Below are positions 23,140-32,711 of a stretch of DNA of 38,419 nt, piece after piece; the stretch's first letter is position 1; every line of letters begins with the position of its first letter. The notes beneath the pieces are model-generated. The model saw only the letters and a program-made list of their open reading frames with translations, was not told the DNA's origin and did no database searches. The DNA comes from Eubacterium sp. GTDB taxonomy: Bacteria; Bacillota; Clostridia; Lachnospirales; Lachnospiraceae. The translations under genes and the position numbers were made by a program. The stretch is from positions 1-38,419 of the forward strand of contig JAGBNF010000010.1 in the NCBI GenBank assembly GCA_017634555.1, written 5' to 3'.

Positions 23140-24477
23140 CTACTTCTTAAGCTGTGACGCTCTTTTCATCAGGATTTCCTTCGTATTCATCGACGGTCTT
23201 CCCAACACTTCCCCCAAAAGCGTTTTCAGGATCTCACCCATTTCCGGTCCAGGTTTGATGCCGAGGTTTTTCAGGTCGCCTCCGTTTACGGCAAGCTCCT
23301 TGATACTCAGGCAGTCACCGTCAGCAACCACCTTATCTCTCATTGCGATAAGTGCTGCAAGATTATCCAGACTTTCCTGTCTTCCGTAATCGCTCTGACC
23401 TGCGATATCTGCTTTTTTTATCTCAACAAATCTGTCGAAATATTCGATGCCCATTTTGCTGAGGCCTTTTCTGAATGTAGTGATCTTCACATCACCCTTC
23501 ATTCCGTAATCATGCCAGTATACCAGCTTCTTTACATCGCGGATCGTATCATTATCCATCTTAAGTCTTCTGAGAACCTGCTCGGCTATCTGCTCACTTA
23601 CTGCACTGTGACCCTTGAAATGGTCTCTGCCCGATTCATCGGTTGTTCTGCAGTCGGGCTTTCCGCTGTCATGCAGAAGTGCAGTATAGCGAAGTACCTT
23701 TGTTTTCGGTATCGCTCTTATAACCTCTATAGTATGGCCTGCCACATCATAGCAGTGATACGGAGTATTCTGTGGTGTCTCGGCCATTCTGTCAAATTCC
23801 GGCAGTATCATCTTTGTGATGCCCATATGGTATGCATCCATCAGCTTTTCAGGATGGTCTGACATGATAAGCTTTGTCAGCTCTGTCTCGATACGCTCGG
23901 CACTAACCGCAGACAGCTCCGGTGCATGTGCCGCAGCTGCCTCTCTCGTTGCGTCATCTATCTCAAAGTCAAGCTCTGCAGCAAACCTTACTGCTCTCAT
24001 TATTCTGAGAGCATCCTCATCAAAACGTTCGTCAGGATTGCCGACACATCTTATCACGTGTCTTTCGATATCACCTATTCCATCGTAAAGATCGATAAGT
24101 CCGTCCTTCTCGTTATATGCCATGGCATTTATGGTAAAGTCTCTTCTTCTAAGATCCTCTGAAAGATTGCTCGTAAATTCAACGGTCTCCGGACGTCTGT
24201 GGTCACTGTACTCTCCGTCTATACGATAGGTCGTTACCTCATATCCCTCATCCTTCAGCATTACCGTTACTGTACCGTGCTTGATACCGGTATCAATCGT
24301 TCTTTTGAAAAGCTTCTTTACCTCAAGCGGTTCGGCAGAGGTTGTGATGTCCCAGTCCTTAGGCTTACGTCCCAGAACCGAATCTCTGACACAGCCACCC
24401 ACCGCATAGGCTTCATAACCTGCACTCGTCAGCTCATCGATTATATATTTTACATTTTCAGGTAATTCAATATGCAT
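23140..24477 (-). CDS. cca: CCA-adding tRNA nucleotidyltransferase
   Basis: A 445-residue class II nucleotidyltransferase that adds or repairs the CCA end of tRNAs. The catalytic head shows AVGGCVRDSVLGR (GG at 27-28) and DWD (metal-binding D41 and D43), then RRDFTINAMAYN and the template-type segment EDALRIMRAVRFAAEL. A fused HD domain follows (LLHDSGKPDC, near 266-275, with WHDYGMKG). Length agrees with Firmicute enzymes carrying an HD domain. It is essential here because none of the three tRNA genes in the window encodes CCA. An extended -10 promoter lies upstream. Confidence 0.95.
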   Translation of the reverse strand: MHIELPENVKYIIDELTSAGYEAYAVGGCVRDSVLGRKPKDWDITTSAEPLEVKKLFKRTIDTGIKHGTVTVMLKDEGYEVTTYRIDGEYSDHRRPETVEFTSNLSEDLRRRDFTINAMAYNEKDGLIDLYDGIGDIERHVIRCVGNPDERFDEDALRIMRAVRFAAELDFEIDDATREAAAAHAPELSAVSAERIETELTKLIMSDHPEKLMDAYHMGITKMILPEFDRMAETPQNTPYHCYDVAGHTIEVIRAIPKTKVLRYTALLHDSGKPDCRTTDESGRDHFKGHSAVSEQIAEQVLRRLKMDNDTIRDVKKLVYWHDYGMKGDVKITTFRKGLSKMGIEYFDRFVEIKKADIAGQSDYGRQESLDNLAALIAMRDKVVADGDCLSIKELAVNGGDLKNLGIKPGPEMGEILKTLLGEVLGRPSMNTKEILMKRASQLKK

Positions 24478-24545
24478 ATGTCACCTGCCATATAAGCTTC
24501 TAAATTTATGTCGGGATCCCCAACTTGTTTCACAAGTCGGGAACT

Positions 24546-24554
24546 ATTATAACA
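24546..24554 (-). promoter_or_regulatory. Extended -10 promoter for cca
   Basis: TGTTATAAT on the minus strand, 69 bp before the cca start, identical to the element before mutS2. A 9-bp imperfect hairpin near 24517-24540 would be at the 5' end of the transcript. Confidence 0.5.
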
Positions 24555-24557
24555 CAA

Positions 24558-24583
24558 TAATCCCCGAGTTGCCTCGGGGATTA
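24558..24583 (-). terminator. Terminator-like hairpin after proS
   Basis: An 11-bp perfect stem (24558-24568, 24573-24583, arm TAATCCCCGAG) with a TTGC loop, 21 bp after the proS stop. The tract that follows (TTGTGTTAT) is only moderately T-rich. Confidence 0.65.
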
Positions 24584-24603
24584 ATCATTTTAGTAAATAA
24601 GTT

Positions 24604-26034
24604 TTAATATGCTCTTCCGAAATATACCATCTTCTTAGCCGGCTTGCCGCAGCATACGCAGACATCACTGAGCTGCTCCTGCTCGAATGGCATACATCTT
24701 GTTGATGCGCCTGTCTCAGCCTTGATGTTTTCCTCACATTCGGTCTCTCCACACCACATAGCCTTAATAAATCCAGGTCTGTTGTTGATAGTATCAACGA
24801 ACTCATCCCAGTTCTTTGCTGTATATGTATGTGAATCTCTGTGAGCTCTTGCTGCTTCAAGCATATCCTTCTGGATAGTCTGAAGAAGCTCTGTAACCTT
24901 TGCCTCAAGCTCATCAAGACTTACTGTAATCTTCTCACCATTATCACGTCTTACGAGTACGCACTGGTTGTTCTCTATATCACGAGGTCCAATCTCTACT
25001 CTAAGCGGAATCCCTCTCATCTCACACTCTGCAAACTTAAATCCAGGAGACTTATCTGTTGCGTCAACCTTAACTCTTGCAACGTCTGCAAGTCTTGCTC
25101 TAAGCTCTTCAGCCTTCTCAAGAACGCCTTCCTTCTTCTGCTGGATAGGAACGATCATAACCTGTGTAGGAGCCACCATTGGAGGAAGCTTAAGTCCGTT
25201 ATCATCTCCGTGTACCATAATGATGGCACCGATGAGTCTTGTAGTTACGCCCCATGATGTCTGATGAACATACTTTAACTGATTGTCCTTATCTGTATAC
25301 TGAACACCGAAAGCCTTAGCGAAGCCGTCACCGAAGTTATGGCTTGTTCCTGACTGAAGTGCCTTTCCGTCATGCATAAGAGCCTCTATAGTATAAGTAG
25401 CAACAGCACCCGCAAACTTCTCCTTCTCTGTCTTCTGTCCCTTTACTACAGGAATAGCAAGAACATTCTCACAGAAGTCAGCATAAACATTCAGCATCTG
25501 GATTGTTCTTTCCTCTGCCTCTTCTGCTGTAGCATGAGCAGTATGTCCTTCCTGCCACAGAAATTCTCTTGAACGAAGGAACGGTCTTGTCTCCTTCTCC
25601 CAACGAACAACAGAGCACCACTGATTATATACCTTAGGCAGATCTCTGTATGAAGTTATATCCTTCTGATAGAAATCGCAGAACAGAGTCTCTGATGTAG
25701 GTCTTACACAAAGCTTCTCCTGAAGCTCATTAAGACCACCATGTGTAACCCATGCAACTTCTGGTGCAAAGCCCTCTACATGATCCTTCTCCTTCTGAAG
25801 AAGTCCCTCAGGAATAAGCATCGGAAGATATACATTCTCTACACCTGTCTCCTTGAATTTCGCATCAAGCTGCTTCTGGATAAGTTCCCAGATAGCATAG
25901 CCTGCGGGCTTAAGAACCATGAATCCCTTTACACTTGTGTAGCCTGTAAGGTCTGCCTTAACAACTACGTCCGTATACCACTGCGCAAAATCCTCTTCCA
26001 TAGAGGTGATTGCTTCCACCTTCTTGTCTGCCAT
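24604..26034 (-). CDS. proS: Prolyl-tRNA synthetase, type 3
   Basis: A 476-residue class II aminoacyl-tRNA synthetase of the short archaeal/eukaryotic-like form. It lacks the editing insertion of E. coli-type ProS. Visible parts are [48 protein letters not shown] (motif 2) and the anticodon-binding region from VMIVPIQ, then a C-terminal domain with cysteines ([18 protein letters not shown]) ending in tyrosine, all typical of type 3. The start has GAGAGGA upstream. The leader between promoter and ATG is about 75 nt, too short for a T-box. Confidence 0.96.
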   Translation of the reverse strand: MADKKVEAITSMEEDFAQWYTDVVVKADLTGYTSVKGFMVLKPAGYAIWELIQKQLDAKFKETGVENVYLPMLIPEGLLQKEKDHVEGFAPEVAWVTHGGLNELQEKLCVRPTSETLFCDFYQKDITSYRDLPKVYNQWCSVVRWEKETRPFLRSREFLWQEGHTAHATAEEAEERTIQMLNVYADFCENVLAIPVVKGQKTEKEKFAGAVATYTIEALMHDGKALQSGTSHNFGDGFAKAFGVQYTDKDNQLKYVHQTSWGVTTRLIGAIIMVHGDDNGLKLPPMVAPTQVMIVPIQQKKEGVLEKAEELRARLADVARVKVDATDKSPGFKFAECEMRGIPLRVEIGPRDIENNQCVLVRRDNGEKITVSLDELEAKVTELLQTIQKDMLEAARAHRDSHTYTAKNWDEFVDTINNRPGFIKAMWCGETECEENIKAETGASTRCMPFEQEQLSDVCVCCGKPAKKMVYFGRAY

Positions 26035-26113
26035 GATTTTATCCTCTCAAATAATGATTTTGGTAACGCATCCGTCACCACACGATATCCGTAAGATATC
26101 ATAGATAACCGCT

Positions 26114-26142
26114 ATTTTATCAAACTGCAGATACCATTTCAA
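26114..26142 (-). promoter_or_regulatory. Promoter of proS
   Basis: TTGAAA (26137-26142) and TAAAAT (26114-26119), 17 bp apart on the minus strand. The leader contains a GATATC-TTACG-GATATC hairpin. Confidence 0.75.
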
Positions 26143-26169
26143 GTGAAAACCAACCGCTGTTTTACTGAT

Positions 26170-26218
26170 AAAAAAATCATCACCTGCCCGAAGCTATCCC
26201 GAACAAGTGACGATGATT
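26170..26218 (-). terminator. Terminator of the metN-to-aminotransferase operon
   Basis: AATCATC (26175-26181) pairs with GATGATT (26212-26218), extended inward by partly paired CACCTG/CAAGTG. Seven T follow on the minus strand. It overlaps the aminotransferase stop codon and marks the end of the nine-gene operon. Confidence 0.8.
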
Positions 26219-27392
26219 ACTGTGCTTTATAATTCTTAACCTTAGAATGAAACGTACTGAGTCTCTCCAGCGCCTCGTTAAGCGTCTCATCCTTCTTTGC
26301 AAAATGCAGTCTTATATAATTATTTATATCCTCCTTAAAGAAGCTCGAACCCGGAACTGCGGCTACTCCCACATTTTCTGCCAGCCACTCTGAGAAATGA
26401 AGATCGTCCTTCACTCCGTATTCACTGACATCGATCAGTACAAAGTATGCTCCCTGAGGTTCTGTATAATTAAATCCCAAGCTTTTTAATCCGCTTAAGA
26501 AATGATTCTTCATATGTGTATAATGTGCTTTCAGCTCATCATAATATGAATCCGGAAAATTAAGTCCCACAACCGCTGATTCCATAAGAGGAGCAGCTGC
26601 TCCGACTGTAAGAAAATCATGGACCTTCTTCGCACGCTCTGTAATCTCAGGCGGTGCAATAAGATATCCTAGTCTCCAGCCGGTAATCGAATAAGTCTTC
26701 GATAGCGAGCTGCAGGAGATCGTTCTTTCATACATTCCGGGAAGGGAATTGATATATACATGCTTATTCCCTTCATAGACTATATGTTCATAAACCTCAT
26801 CTGTAATAACAAATGTATCATACCTGATTGCCAGGTCACTTATTATCTTTAATTCATCATACGTAAAAACTTTCCCCGACGGATTGGATGGATTGCAGAG
26901 AACCAGTGCTTTAGGATGCTGTTTGAAAGCATCTTCCAGCACTTCCGGATCAAAGCTGAAATTCGGTGGGTTAAGCGGAACATATATAGGCTCCGCTCCC
27001 GACAGAATTGCGTCTGCACCATAGTTCTCATAAAAAGGGGAAAATACAATTACTTTTTCTCCGGGATTCACAACAGTAAGCATGGCCGTTATCATAGCTT
27101 CCGTGCTTCCGCATGTAACCAGTATTTCCGATTCCGGATTAATGGTTCTTCCCATGAACCGCTCCTGTTTCTTAGCCAGTGCATCTCTGAAATTCTTGGC
27201 CCCCCAGGTTATAGGATACTGATGCGGCCCTATAAGGGATATATCCTGCAGCCTTTTCACTATTTCATAGGGTGGATCAAAATCCGGAAACCCCTGTGAC
27301 AGGTTAATGGCTCCGAACTTGTTCGCCACTCTTGTCATTCGTCTTATGACGGAATCTGTAAACCCGTTTGTTCTTTCCGATAATTCCGGCAC
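26217..27392 (-). CDS. Class I PLP aminotransferase of the metNI-KFOR operon
   Basis: A 391-residue fold-type I aminotransferase. PLP lysine K232 lies in SSLSKTYSITGWRLGYL; NPSNPSGKV and VITDEVYEHI are further PLP contacts. INLSQGFPDFDPP at the N-terminus is typical of the methionine/kynurenine/aromatic aminotransferase branch, which would fit 2-oxoacids larger than pyruvate, but substrate is not proven. The start is GTG with AGGAGG 10 nt upstream. It is the last gene of the operon, 21 bp after the acyl-CoA ligase, and would interconvert an amino acid with the 2-oxoacid handled by the oxidoreductase. Confidence 0.9.
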   Translation of the reverse strand: MPELSERTNGFTDSVIRRMTRVANKFGAINLSQGFPDFDPPYEIVKRLQDISLIGPHQYPITWGAKNFRDALAKKQERFMGRTINPESEILVTCGSTEAMITAMLTVVNPGEKVIVFSPFYENYGADAILSGAEPIYVPLNPPNFSFDPEVLEDAFKQHPKALVLCNPSNPSGKVFTYDELKIISDLAIRYDTFVITDEVYEHIVYEGNKHVYINSLPGMYERTISCSSLSKTYSITGWRLGYLIAPPEITERAKKVHDFLTVGAAAPLMESAVVGLNFPDSYYDELKAHYTHMKNHFLSGLKSLGFNYTEPQGAYFVLIDVSEYGVKDDLHFSEWLAENVGVAAVPGSSFFKEDINNYIRLHFAKKDETLNEALERLSTFHSKVKNYKAQ

Positions 27393-27413
27393 TTTACTGT
27401 ATCCTCCTAAATC

Positions 27414-28748
27414 CTAGATCAGGATAGCCTGATCTATGGTATGTTCTCTCTCATCTATCAGTCTCTTTGCCTTATGTTCTGCACGCGGCAGCTCACCGTC
27501 GGCAAGAACCGATATATAATCCGGCTTAACACCGATGCGGCTCTTAAGTGCCGCAATTACTCTCTTCTTGATATCTTCTTCATCAGCACCCGGATCTGCC
27601 TTCTCAACCTCGACTCCGTACCTTGCGGTATATTCACGTTCAAATACATGAATCCTGTACTCTCCTGTGATTCCTTCGAAGTCTCTGAGAACCGTCTCAA
27701 CATCCGATGGGAAGATATTTACACCTGATACGATGAACATATCGTCTTTTCTTCCGACTATATGAATTCTCGCGGAGGTGCGTCCACATTTACATATACT
27801 CTTATCAACATAGCCGATATCGCCTGTCCTGAAACGGATCATAGGACGTGCATGCTTTCTGATACTTGTAAACACCAGCTCTCCGGTCTCACCATCCGGC
27901 AGAACCTCTCCTGTCTTCGGATCTACAGTCTCAACAAGAATATGATCTTCTGCAAGATGAAGGCCATCCTGCTCATCACACATTCCGGCACATGCACCGA
28001 ATATATCGGATAATCCGTAGAACTCAATAAGCTTGGCATCCCACAGCGCTTCTATCGCCTTTCTGGTTGCAGGAATCGATCCACCAGGTTCACCGGCTAC
28101 TATGATTCTCTTAACTGAAAGACTCTTCGGATCTATACCCTTTTTCTTGGCGGTTTCACCGAGATACAGTGCATATGAAGGTGTTGTCTGAATAAATGTA
28201 GGTTTAAACTGCTGAATGATATAGAGCAGTCGGTCCGACGGAAGGGTTCCTGACCAGATACCCATAGCTCCCAGTCTCTGAGCACCGAGAACACATGGGC
28301 CTCCTACGAAAAGGCTGAAGTTGATTCCATGCATATATCTGTCATGTTTTCTCATTCCTGCCTGAAACATAAGACGGCTCTCGATATTCATCCATTCATC
28401 GAAATCCTTCTGTGTGAACGGACTTATGGTCGGAACTCCTGTAGAACCGCTGGAAGCAGATATGAATACGATATCCTTCTCATCAACTGCACACAGCTCA
28501 CCTACCATCGAGCCTATTCCCTGTGTAGTTCTTTCCGTCTGTTTATCAATAAAAGGAAGCTTAGCTATATCTTTCAGACTCTCAATATCTTCAGGCTTTA
28601 CACCTGCTTCATCAAAGCTTTTCTTGTAATATACCGTATTATTATAGGCATAGTTAACTATTTCCTTCAAACTTATCAGCTGATGATGTTCTATTCCTTC
28701 TCTGGGAAGAGTCTCCCATTCCTCTTCCCAGTATTTTTTCTCACTCAT
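27414..28748 (-). CDS. paaK: PaaK-type phenylacetate/acyl-CoA ligase (AMP-forming)
   Basis: A 444-residue adenylate-forming enzyme of the phenylacetate-CoA ligase type. The phosphate-binding loop is SASSGSTGVPT (97-107). YGLSDIFG, TGELVFTS and RFRTGDIG are the other AMP-binding motifs, and a C-terminal domain of about 100 residues follows. It joins a carboxylic acid to CoA at the cost of ATP, or the reverse. PaaK homologues are often found beside indolepyruvate or other 2-oxoacid:ferredoxin oxidoreductases, as here. The acid could be aryl, branched or a methylthio acid. GGAGG is 9 nt before ATG; 68 bp separate it from metQ, the widest gap in the operon, with no clear terminator. Confidence 0.9.
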   Translation of the reverse strand: MSEKKYWEEEWETLPREGIEHHQLISLKEIVNYAYNNTVYYKKSFDEAGVKPEDIESLKDIAKLPFIDKQTERTTQGIGSMVGELCAVDEKDIVFISASSGSTGVPTISPFTQKDFDEWMNIESRLMFQAGMRKHDRYMHGINFSLFVGGPCVLGAQRLGAMGIWSGTLPSDRLLYIIQQFKPTFIQTTPSYALYLGETAKKKGIDPKSLSVKRIIVAGEPGGSIPATRKAIEALWDAKLIEFYGLSDIFGACAGMCDEQDGLHLAEDHILVETVDPKTGEVLPDGETGELVFTSIRKHARPMIRFRTGDIGYVDKSICKCGRTSARIHIVGRKDDMFIVSGVNIFPSDVETVLRDFEGITGEYRIHVFEREYTARYGVEVEKADPGADEEDIKKRVIAALKSRIGVKPDYISVLADGELPRAEHKAKRLIDEREHTIDQAILI

Positions 28749-28816
28749 TTCTATCTGCCTCCGATTATCTTATTTGATAACTTAATTGAAATGTACTGCC
28801 AACAAAGCCGCCTTAT

Positions 28817-29845
28817 TTAGTCTTCAAACTGACTCTTGTCATAATATCCGTCAGGCTTTGTAAATGACTTATACTGCTTTGACTCATCCTCGATTGCTTC
28901 TCTGAATGCATCTGAATGAACAATCTTATCAATATCCTTTGTAAGCTCTGAATCAACATCACTCTCTCTTACAGCGATTACATTGATATATCCTTCTGTA
29001 ACCTTCTCGTTGTAAAGATCTGTTGAAAGGTCAAGATCTGCTGCGATAGCGAAATATCCGTTGATGATTGCTGCGTCAACGCTGTCAAGGATGTTCGGAA
29101 GAACTTCCGGATTCATTTCCTCAAATACATAGTTGTTTGGATTGCTTGTAATGTTGTCTACTGTTACTGTAGCCTGCTCTACACTCTGATCAAGCTCGAT
29201 CTTACCTGTCTGAGCCAGAACTCTGAGGGCTCTTGCTGTATTTGTAACATCGTTAGGAATAGCAATTGTTGCTCCCTCAGGAAGCTCATCAAGTGAGTTA
29301 TACTTATCTGAGAAGATTCCCATTCCTGCTGTAGGTATCTCAGTTACATATGTAAGATGAGTTCCGTGTTCCTTATTGAAGTTGTTAAGATAGATTGAAT
29401 GCTGAAATACATTTATTGTGATCTCACCTTCATCTACTGCTGTGTTAGGTGTTACGATATCTGAAATCTCGATTATTTCAACATCATATCCAAGCTCGTT
29501 CAGTGATGGTGTGATTGCATCCTCAAACATATCTCCGTAAGGACCTGCACATACACCGACTGTAACCTTCTTTGATTCATCCGGCTTAGCATCAGCCTTA
29601 TCCTCTTCAGCTTTTTCTGCCTCAGTGGTCTCTGCTTCTGCAGCTTCTGTCTTTGTCTCTTCAGATACTACTTCTGTAGCCTCATCATTATTTTCCCCAG
29701 CAGCTGCATTAGCTGTATTCTGCGCTGCAGTTCCCTCTGATGACTCGCCATTTGTACCGCAGGCTGTGGAAAGTCCCAATGCTGCGATAATAAATCCTGT
29801 TGCAAGTGCTCTTACAATTCCTTTTTTGTTAATTCTCTTTCTCAT
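28817..29845 (-). CDS. metQ: MetQ/NlpA-type methionine-binding lipoprotein
   Basis: A 342-residue exported lipoprotein. The signal ends in a lipobox LSTAC with C29 as the lipidated residue. Residues about 32-90 are a low-complexity Ala/Glu/Thr linker, making it longer than the usual 270. The NlpA/MetQ fold then starts at VTVGVCAGPYGDMFEDA and includes VFQHSIYLNNFN, ATIAIPNDVTNTARAL and INGYFAIAADLDL. It should deliver methionine, or a related amino acid, to MetNI, which are encoded at the other end of the operon. GGGAGG lies 9 nt before the ATG, and only 14 bp separate it from the oxidoreductase beta gene. Confidence 0.92.
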   Translation of the reverse strand: MRKRINKKGIVRALATGFIIAALGLSTACGTNGESSEGTAAQNTANAAAGENNDEATEVVSEETKTEAAEAETTEAEKAEEDKADAKPDESKKVTVGVCAGPYGDMFEDAITPSLNELGYDVEIIEISDIVTPNTAVDEGEITINVFQHSIYLNNFNKEHGTHLTYVTEIPTAGMGIFSDKYNSLDELPEGATIAIPNDVTNTARALRVLAQTGKIELDQSVEQATVTVDNITSNPNNYVFEEMNPEVLPNILDSVDAAIINGYFAIAADLDLSTDLYNEKVTEGYINVIAVRESDVDSELTKDIDKIVHSDAFREAIEDESKQYKSFTKPDGYYDKSQFED

Positions 29846-29859
29846 AATTTTTGTCCTCC

Positions 29860-30717
29860 CTAAGATATACGTTCCCAGGTTACATCCCTGTCCCGTATTA
29901 TTGTTTCTATGTCCTCATCACTAAGATGTTTGAACCTGTTTTGTCTTTTAATATAATGTTTCACATCACCGAACTCCTTCGGCTTCCTGTTTATATGAAT
30001 CTCGCCGTCATAATATTCGGCCAGATACCAGAGACCGGTATCAACAACTTCTCTCGCAATCTCAACAGTCTCCGATGTATCAATTCCCCAACCTGTGGGA
30101 CAAGGCGCTATCACATGGATAAAGGATGTTCCCTTAACCTTTGAAGCCCTCTCAACCTTGGCTGCGAAATCTTCTATATAACCTATGCTGGCCGTAGCCG
30201 CATAAGGAATATCATGTGCCGCAACTATCTGAAAAAGATTTTTCTTTTTTCTGATGTTTCCCTTACCCGCAGTACCTGCAGGAGTTGTGGTGGTTGTTGC
30301 GCCATAAGGTGTAAGACCGCTCTTCTGAATTCCCGTATTCATATATGCTTCATTGTCGTAGCATATATAGATAACATCATCATTTCTGTCTATAAGTCCG
30401 GAGAGCGCCTGAATACCTATATCAGCAGTGCCTCCGTCACCGGCGATTCCGAGTATGTGATAGTCCTTGATGCCCATAGCCTCTGCGCCGGCTTTAAGAC
30501 CGCTCATAACCGCTGCAGTTCCTGCAAATGCAGATATGATCGCATTATTCGCAAAACTCATCTGCGGATAATTAAAACTTACTGCTGACATACAGCCTGC
30601 AGGCTCTACGAGAAATGTTCTCTCTCCCAGAACTTTGAGAGCTGTCCTTACTGCAAGTGCTCCTCCGCATCCGGCACAGGCTTTATGTCCGTAGAAAAAT
30701 TCATTATCTGATATCAT
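29860..30717 (-). CDS. porB: 2-oxoacid:ferredoxin oxidoreductase, beta (TPP) subunit
   Basis: A 285-residue thiamine-diphosphate subunit of a four-subunit (PorGDAB-type) enzyme. HKACAGCGGA supplies C14 and C17, AGC supplies C42, and a fourth Cys lies in APCPTGWG; together they should bind the proximal [4Fe-4S] cluster. The TPP/Mg site is GIAGDGGTADIG followed by YDNEAYMNTG. It converts a 2-oxoacid plus CoA to acyl-CoA, CO2 and reduced ferredoxin, or the reverse. Pyruvate, 2-oxoisovalerate or another oxoacid cannot be told apart by eye; the operon argues against plain pyruvate. Its start overlaps the alpha gene by 14 bp. Confidence 0.93.
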   Translation of the reverse strand: MISDNEFFYGHKACAGCGGALAVRTALKVLGERTFLVEPAGCMSAVSFNYPQMSFANNAIISAFAGTAAVMSGLKAGAEAMGIKDYHILGIAGDGGTADIGIQALSGLIDRNDDVIYICYDNEAYMNTGIQKSGLTPYGATTTTTPAGTAGKGNIRKKKNLFQIVAAHDIPYAATASIGYIEDFAAKVERASKVKGTSFIHVIAPCPTGWGIDTSETVEIAREVVDTGLWYLAEYYDGEIHINRKPKEFGDVKHYIKRQNRFKHLSDEDIETIIRDRDVTWERIS

Positions 30718-31885
30718 CTTCTACCTCCAATCCTATGAACCGAACCGGCTCACTTACATCTTTATTAATAAGCACCTCGAAGCATTCTCTGATATTATCG
30801 ATTGAAATATCTCTTCCTCCGATTCCTCCGATAAAGTCATAGGAATCGATGGAACGCTTTCCTTTAACCAGTGCCGAATTAACATTCGTATAAACCGTTC
30901 CTTCATATCCGAAGGAAATATCCTTTTCAATTACCCCGACCGTCTTTGCATTTTTTATAGCTTCCATCAGCTCTTCAGTCGGGAAAGGTCTTATCATTCT
31001 GATTTTTACCGCACCGGCTTTCACGCCTTCCTCTCTCAGAAGATCCACCGTATTTCTCACAAGACCGCTCAGACTTCCCAGCGTAATAATAATGTACTCT
31101 GCGTCCTCTGTTTTATAACCGCTTACCGCTCCGCCGTAGCCTCTTCCGGTTACCGTTTTATATTCGGCATCGACTTTCTTCAATTCCTCTATCGCATGAA
31201 GCGACGCCTTATGATGAAGGAGATTGAATTCTTCATTCAATTCAGGTCCTACCGTAAATGCCATGCTGACCGGATTATCCGGATCCAGCTTATCCCAGGT
31301 GACTCTCGGTTTTATAAAGTCTTTCAATTCCGATGGATCCGGTATCTCAACTGCCTCATAAGTATGAGTCAATATAAATCCATCCAGATTTATCATTACC
31401 GGAAGTCTTACATCTTCATTTTCTGCAAGTCTGTATGCCTGAATTGCCATATCCAGGCTCTCCTGAGCATCCTCCACGTATATCTGTATCCATCCCGAAT
31501 CCAGCTGGGAGAGCGAATCTCTGTGATCGCCGTATATACTCCATGGAAGTGCCGTAGCACGGTTGGCATTCATCATGACTATGGGGAACCTTCCTCCCGA
31601 CACATAGGTAAGACCCTCTGCCATATAGAGAAGTCCCTGCGATGAGGTTGCCGTAAATGCACGGGCTCCCATAGCGGATGCCCCCATGGCGGTCATCATT
31701 GCCGAATGTTCAGACTCCACATGGATAAACTGACTGTCCAGTGTGCCCTCTTCAACCATTTCGGCAAGTCTTTCAACAACTATGGTCTGAGGAGTTATTG
31801 GATAAGCGGAGATAACCTGAACACTGGCCAGACGAATTCCTTCTGCAAAGGCTTCATCACCTGATATAAACTTAGTCTCACTCAC
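30704..31885 (-). CDS. porA: 2-oxoacid:ferredoxin oxidoreductase, alpha subunit
   Basis: A 393-residue alpha subunit. It has the conserved SAYPITPQT that contacts the TPP pyrimidine ring, then VESEHSAMMTAMGASAMGAR with catalytic-site glutamate, TATSSQGLLYMAEGL, and a C-terminal transketolase-like domain with GSLSGLVRNTVDLLREEG and IRPFPTEEL. Length is normal. The ATG overlaps the delta stop by 4 bp (ATGA) and the 3' end overlaps the beta gene, so the subunits are co-translated. Confidence 0.94.
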   Translation of the reverse strand: MSETKFISGDEAFAEGIRLASVQVISAYPITPQTIVVERLAEMVEEGTLDSQFIHVESEHSAMMTAMGASAMGARAFTATSSQGLLYMAEGLTYVSGGRFPIVMMNANRATALPWSIYGDHRDSLSQLDSGWIQIYVEDAQESLDMAIQAYRLAENEDVRLPVMINLDGFILTHTYEAVEIPDPSELKDFIKPRVTWDKLDPDNPVSMAFTVGPELNEEFNLLHHKASLHAIEELKKVDAEYKTVTGRGYGGAVSGYKTEDAEYIIITLGSLSGLVRNTVDLLREEGVKAGAVKIRMIRPFPTEELMEAIKNAKTVGVIEKDISFGYEGTVYTNVNSALVKGKRSIDSYDFIGGIGGRDISIDNIRECFEVLINKDVSEPVRFIGLEVEDDIR

Positions 31886-32178
31886 TTCTGCTCCTCCATA
31901 GTTACTGCTCCGAGTCTGCAGATTTTACTGCAGATCCCGCATCCCTTACAAAAATCATAATCTATCTTTGGTCCCTCATCTGTCCTTCGTATTACTCCAT
32001 CCGGACAATAGAGGTAACATTGATAACAGCTCACACATTTTTCTGTATCAATAACAGGTGTCCTGTTTCTCCAGCCTGCATTTTTATCAACCAGAAATCC
32101 GGCCTTCGTACTTCCGCCCTGCGGTATATCCGACAATTTCTGAATTACCGGTCTTTTTTCAAGCGACGGTATGATCAT
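31882..32178 (-). CDS. porD: 2-oxoacid:ferredoxin oxidoreductase, delta (2x[4Fe-4S]) subunit
   Basis: A 98-residue ferredoxin-like subunit passing electrons from the beta subunit to external ferredoxin. Two full cluster motifs are present: C48-X2-C51-X2-C54-X3-C58 (CVSCYQCYLYC) and C77-X2-C80-X2-C83-X3-C87 (CKGCGICSKIC). The start at 32178 (MIIPSLEKRP) is preferred because GAGG lies 8 nt before it; a Met eight codons earlier lacks this. The gene overlaps the gamma gene by 20 bp and alpha by 4 bp. Confidence 0.94.
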   Translation of the reverse strand: MIIPSLEKRPVIQKLSDIPQGGSTKAGFLVDKNAGWRNRTPVIDTEKCVSCYQCYLYCPDGVIRRTDEGPKIDYDFCKGCGICSKICRLGAVTMEEQK

Positions 32179-32710
32179 TTTTCTTTCCTCTGCTAACTTC
32201 ATAAACTTTGTTTAGTAGCTTTATGTTTTTATCTACCAGTTTCTGAGGCATGTAACCTCTTATAGACTCAGCCACATCCTGAATCGCTATTGCTTCTTCA
32301 ACCTGCAGGAGCAGTCCGAGAATTCCTATATTTACTATCGGACGTCCCAGAAGCTCTTCCGCATCGGTTGAGATATCCTGTGTAAGTATTCGCGGATCGC
32401 TGAATTCAGATCTATCCTTCTTAGTATTTATCAGAAGATATCCTGTATCCTTCAGACTCTCTGTCAGTGAATCCACATAAAGCGAGTCATCCAGAACTAT
32501 TATGTAATCATTCTTCTTTATAATGCTTCTGTCTACAATCCTGTCCTCAGAGATCTTGGTAAATGCTCGAATGGGAGCACCCCTTCTCTCCGGCCCGAAT
32601 GAGGGAAAGGCAAGACTGTTATAACCTTTGATCATTGCAGCGGCTCCGAGTATACGAGATGCAGTGAAGGCTCCCTGGCCGCCGCGTCCGTACCATGTAA
32701 TTTCCTTCAT
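32159..32710 (-). CDS. porG: 2-oxoacid:ferredoxin oxidoreductase, gamma subunit
   Basis: A 183-residue gamma subunit: MKEITWYGRGGQGAFTASRI at the start (the GRGGQG CoA-binding loop), SFGPERRGAP, IVLDDSLYV and NIGILGLLL are all family features. The start 32710 is used because the protein family begins MKEI.. at this point and GAGG lies upstream; a longer frame adds 12 residues. One base separates its ATG from the metI stop, so a metabolic enzyme gene is directly coupled to the transporter permease gene. Confidence 0.94.
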   Translation of the reverse strand: MKEITWYGRGGQGAFTASRILGAAAMIKGYNSLAFPSFGPERRGAPIRAFTKISEDRIVDRSIIKKNDYIIVLDDSLYVDSLTESLKDTGYLLINTKKDRSEFSDPRILTQDISTDAEELLGRPIVNIGILGLLLQVEEAIAIQDVAESIRGYMPQKLVDKNIKLLNKVYEVSRGKKNDHTVA

Positions 32711-32711
32711 A

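Noticed and set aside
26035-26120. T-box leader before proS
   Set aside because: The leader from the predicted start is only about 75 nt and lacks the T-box antiterminator sequence.
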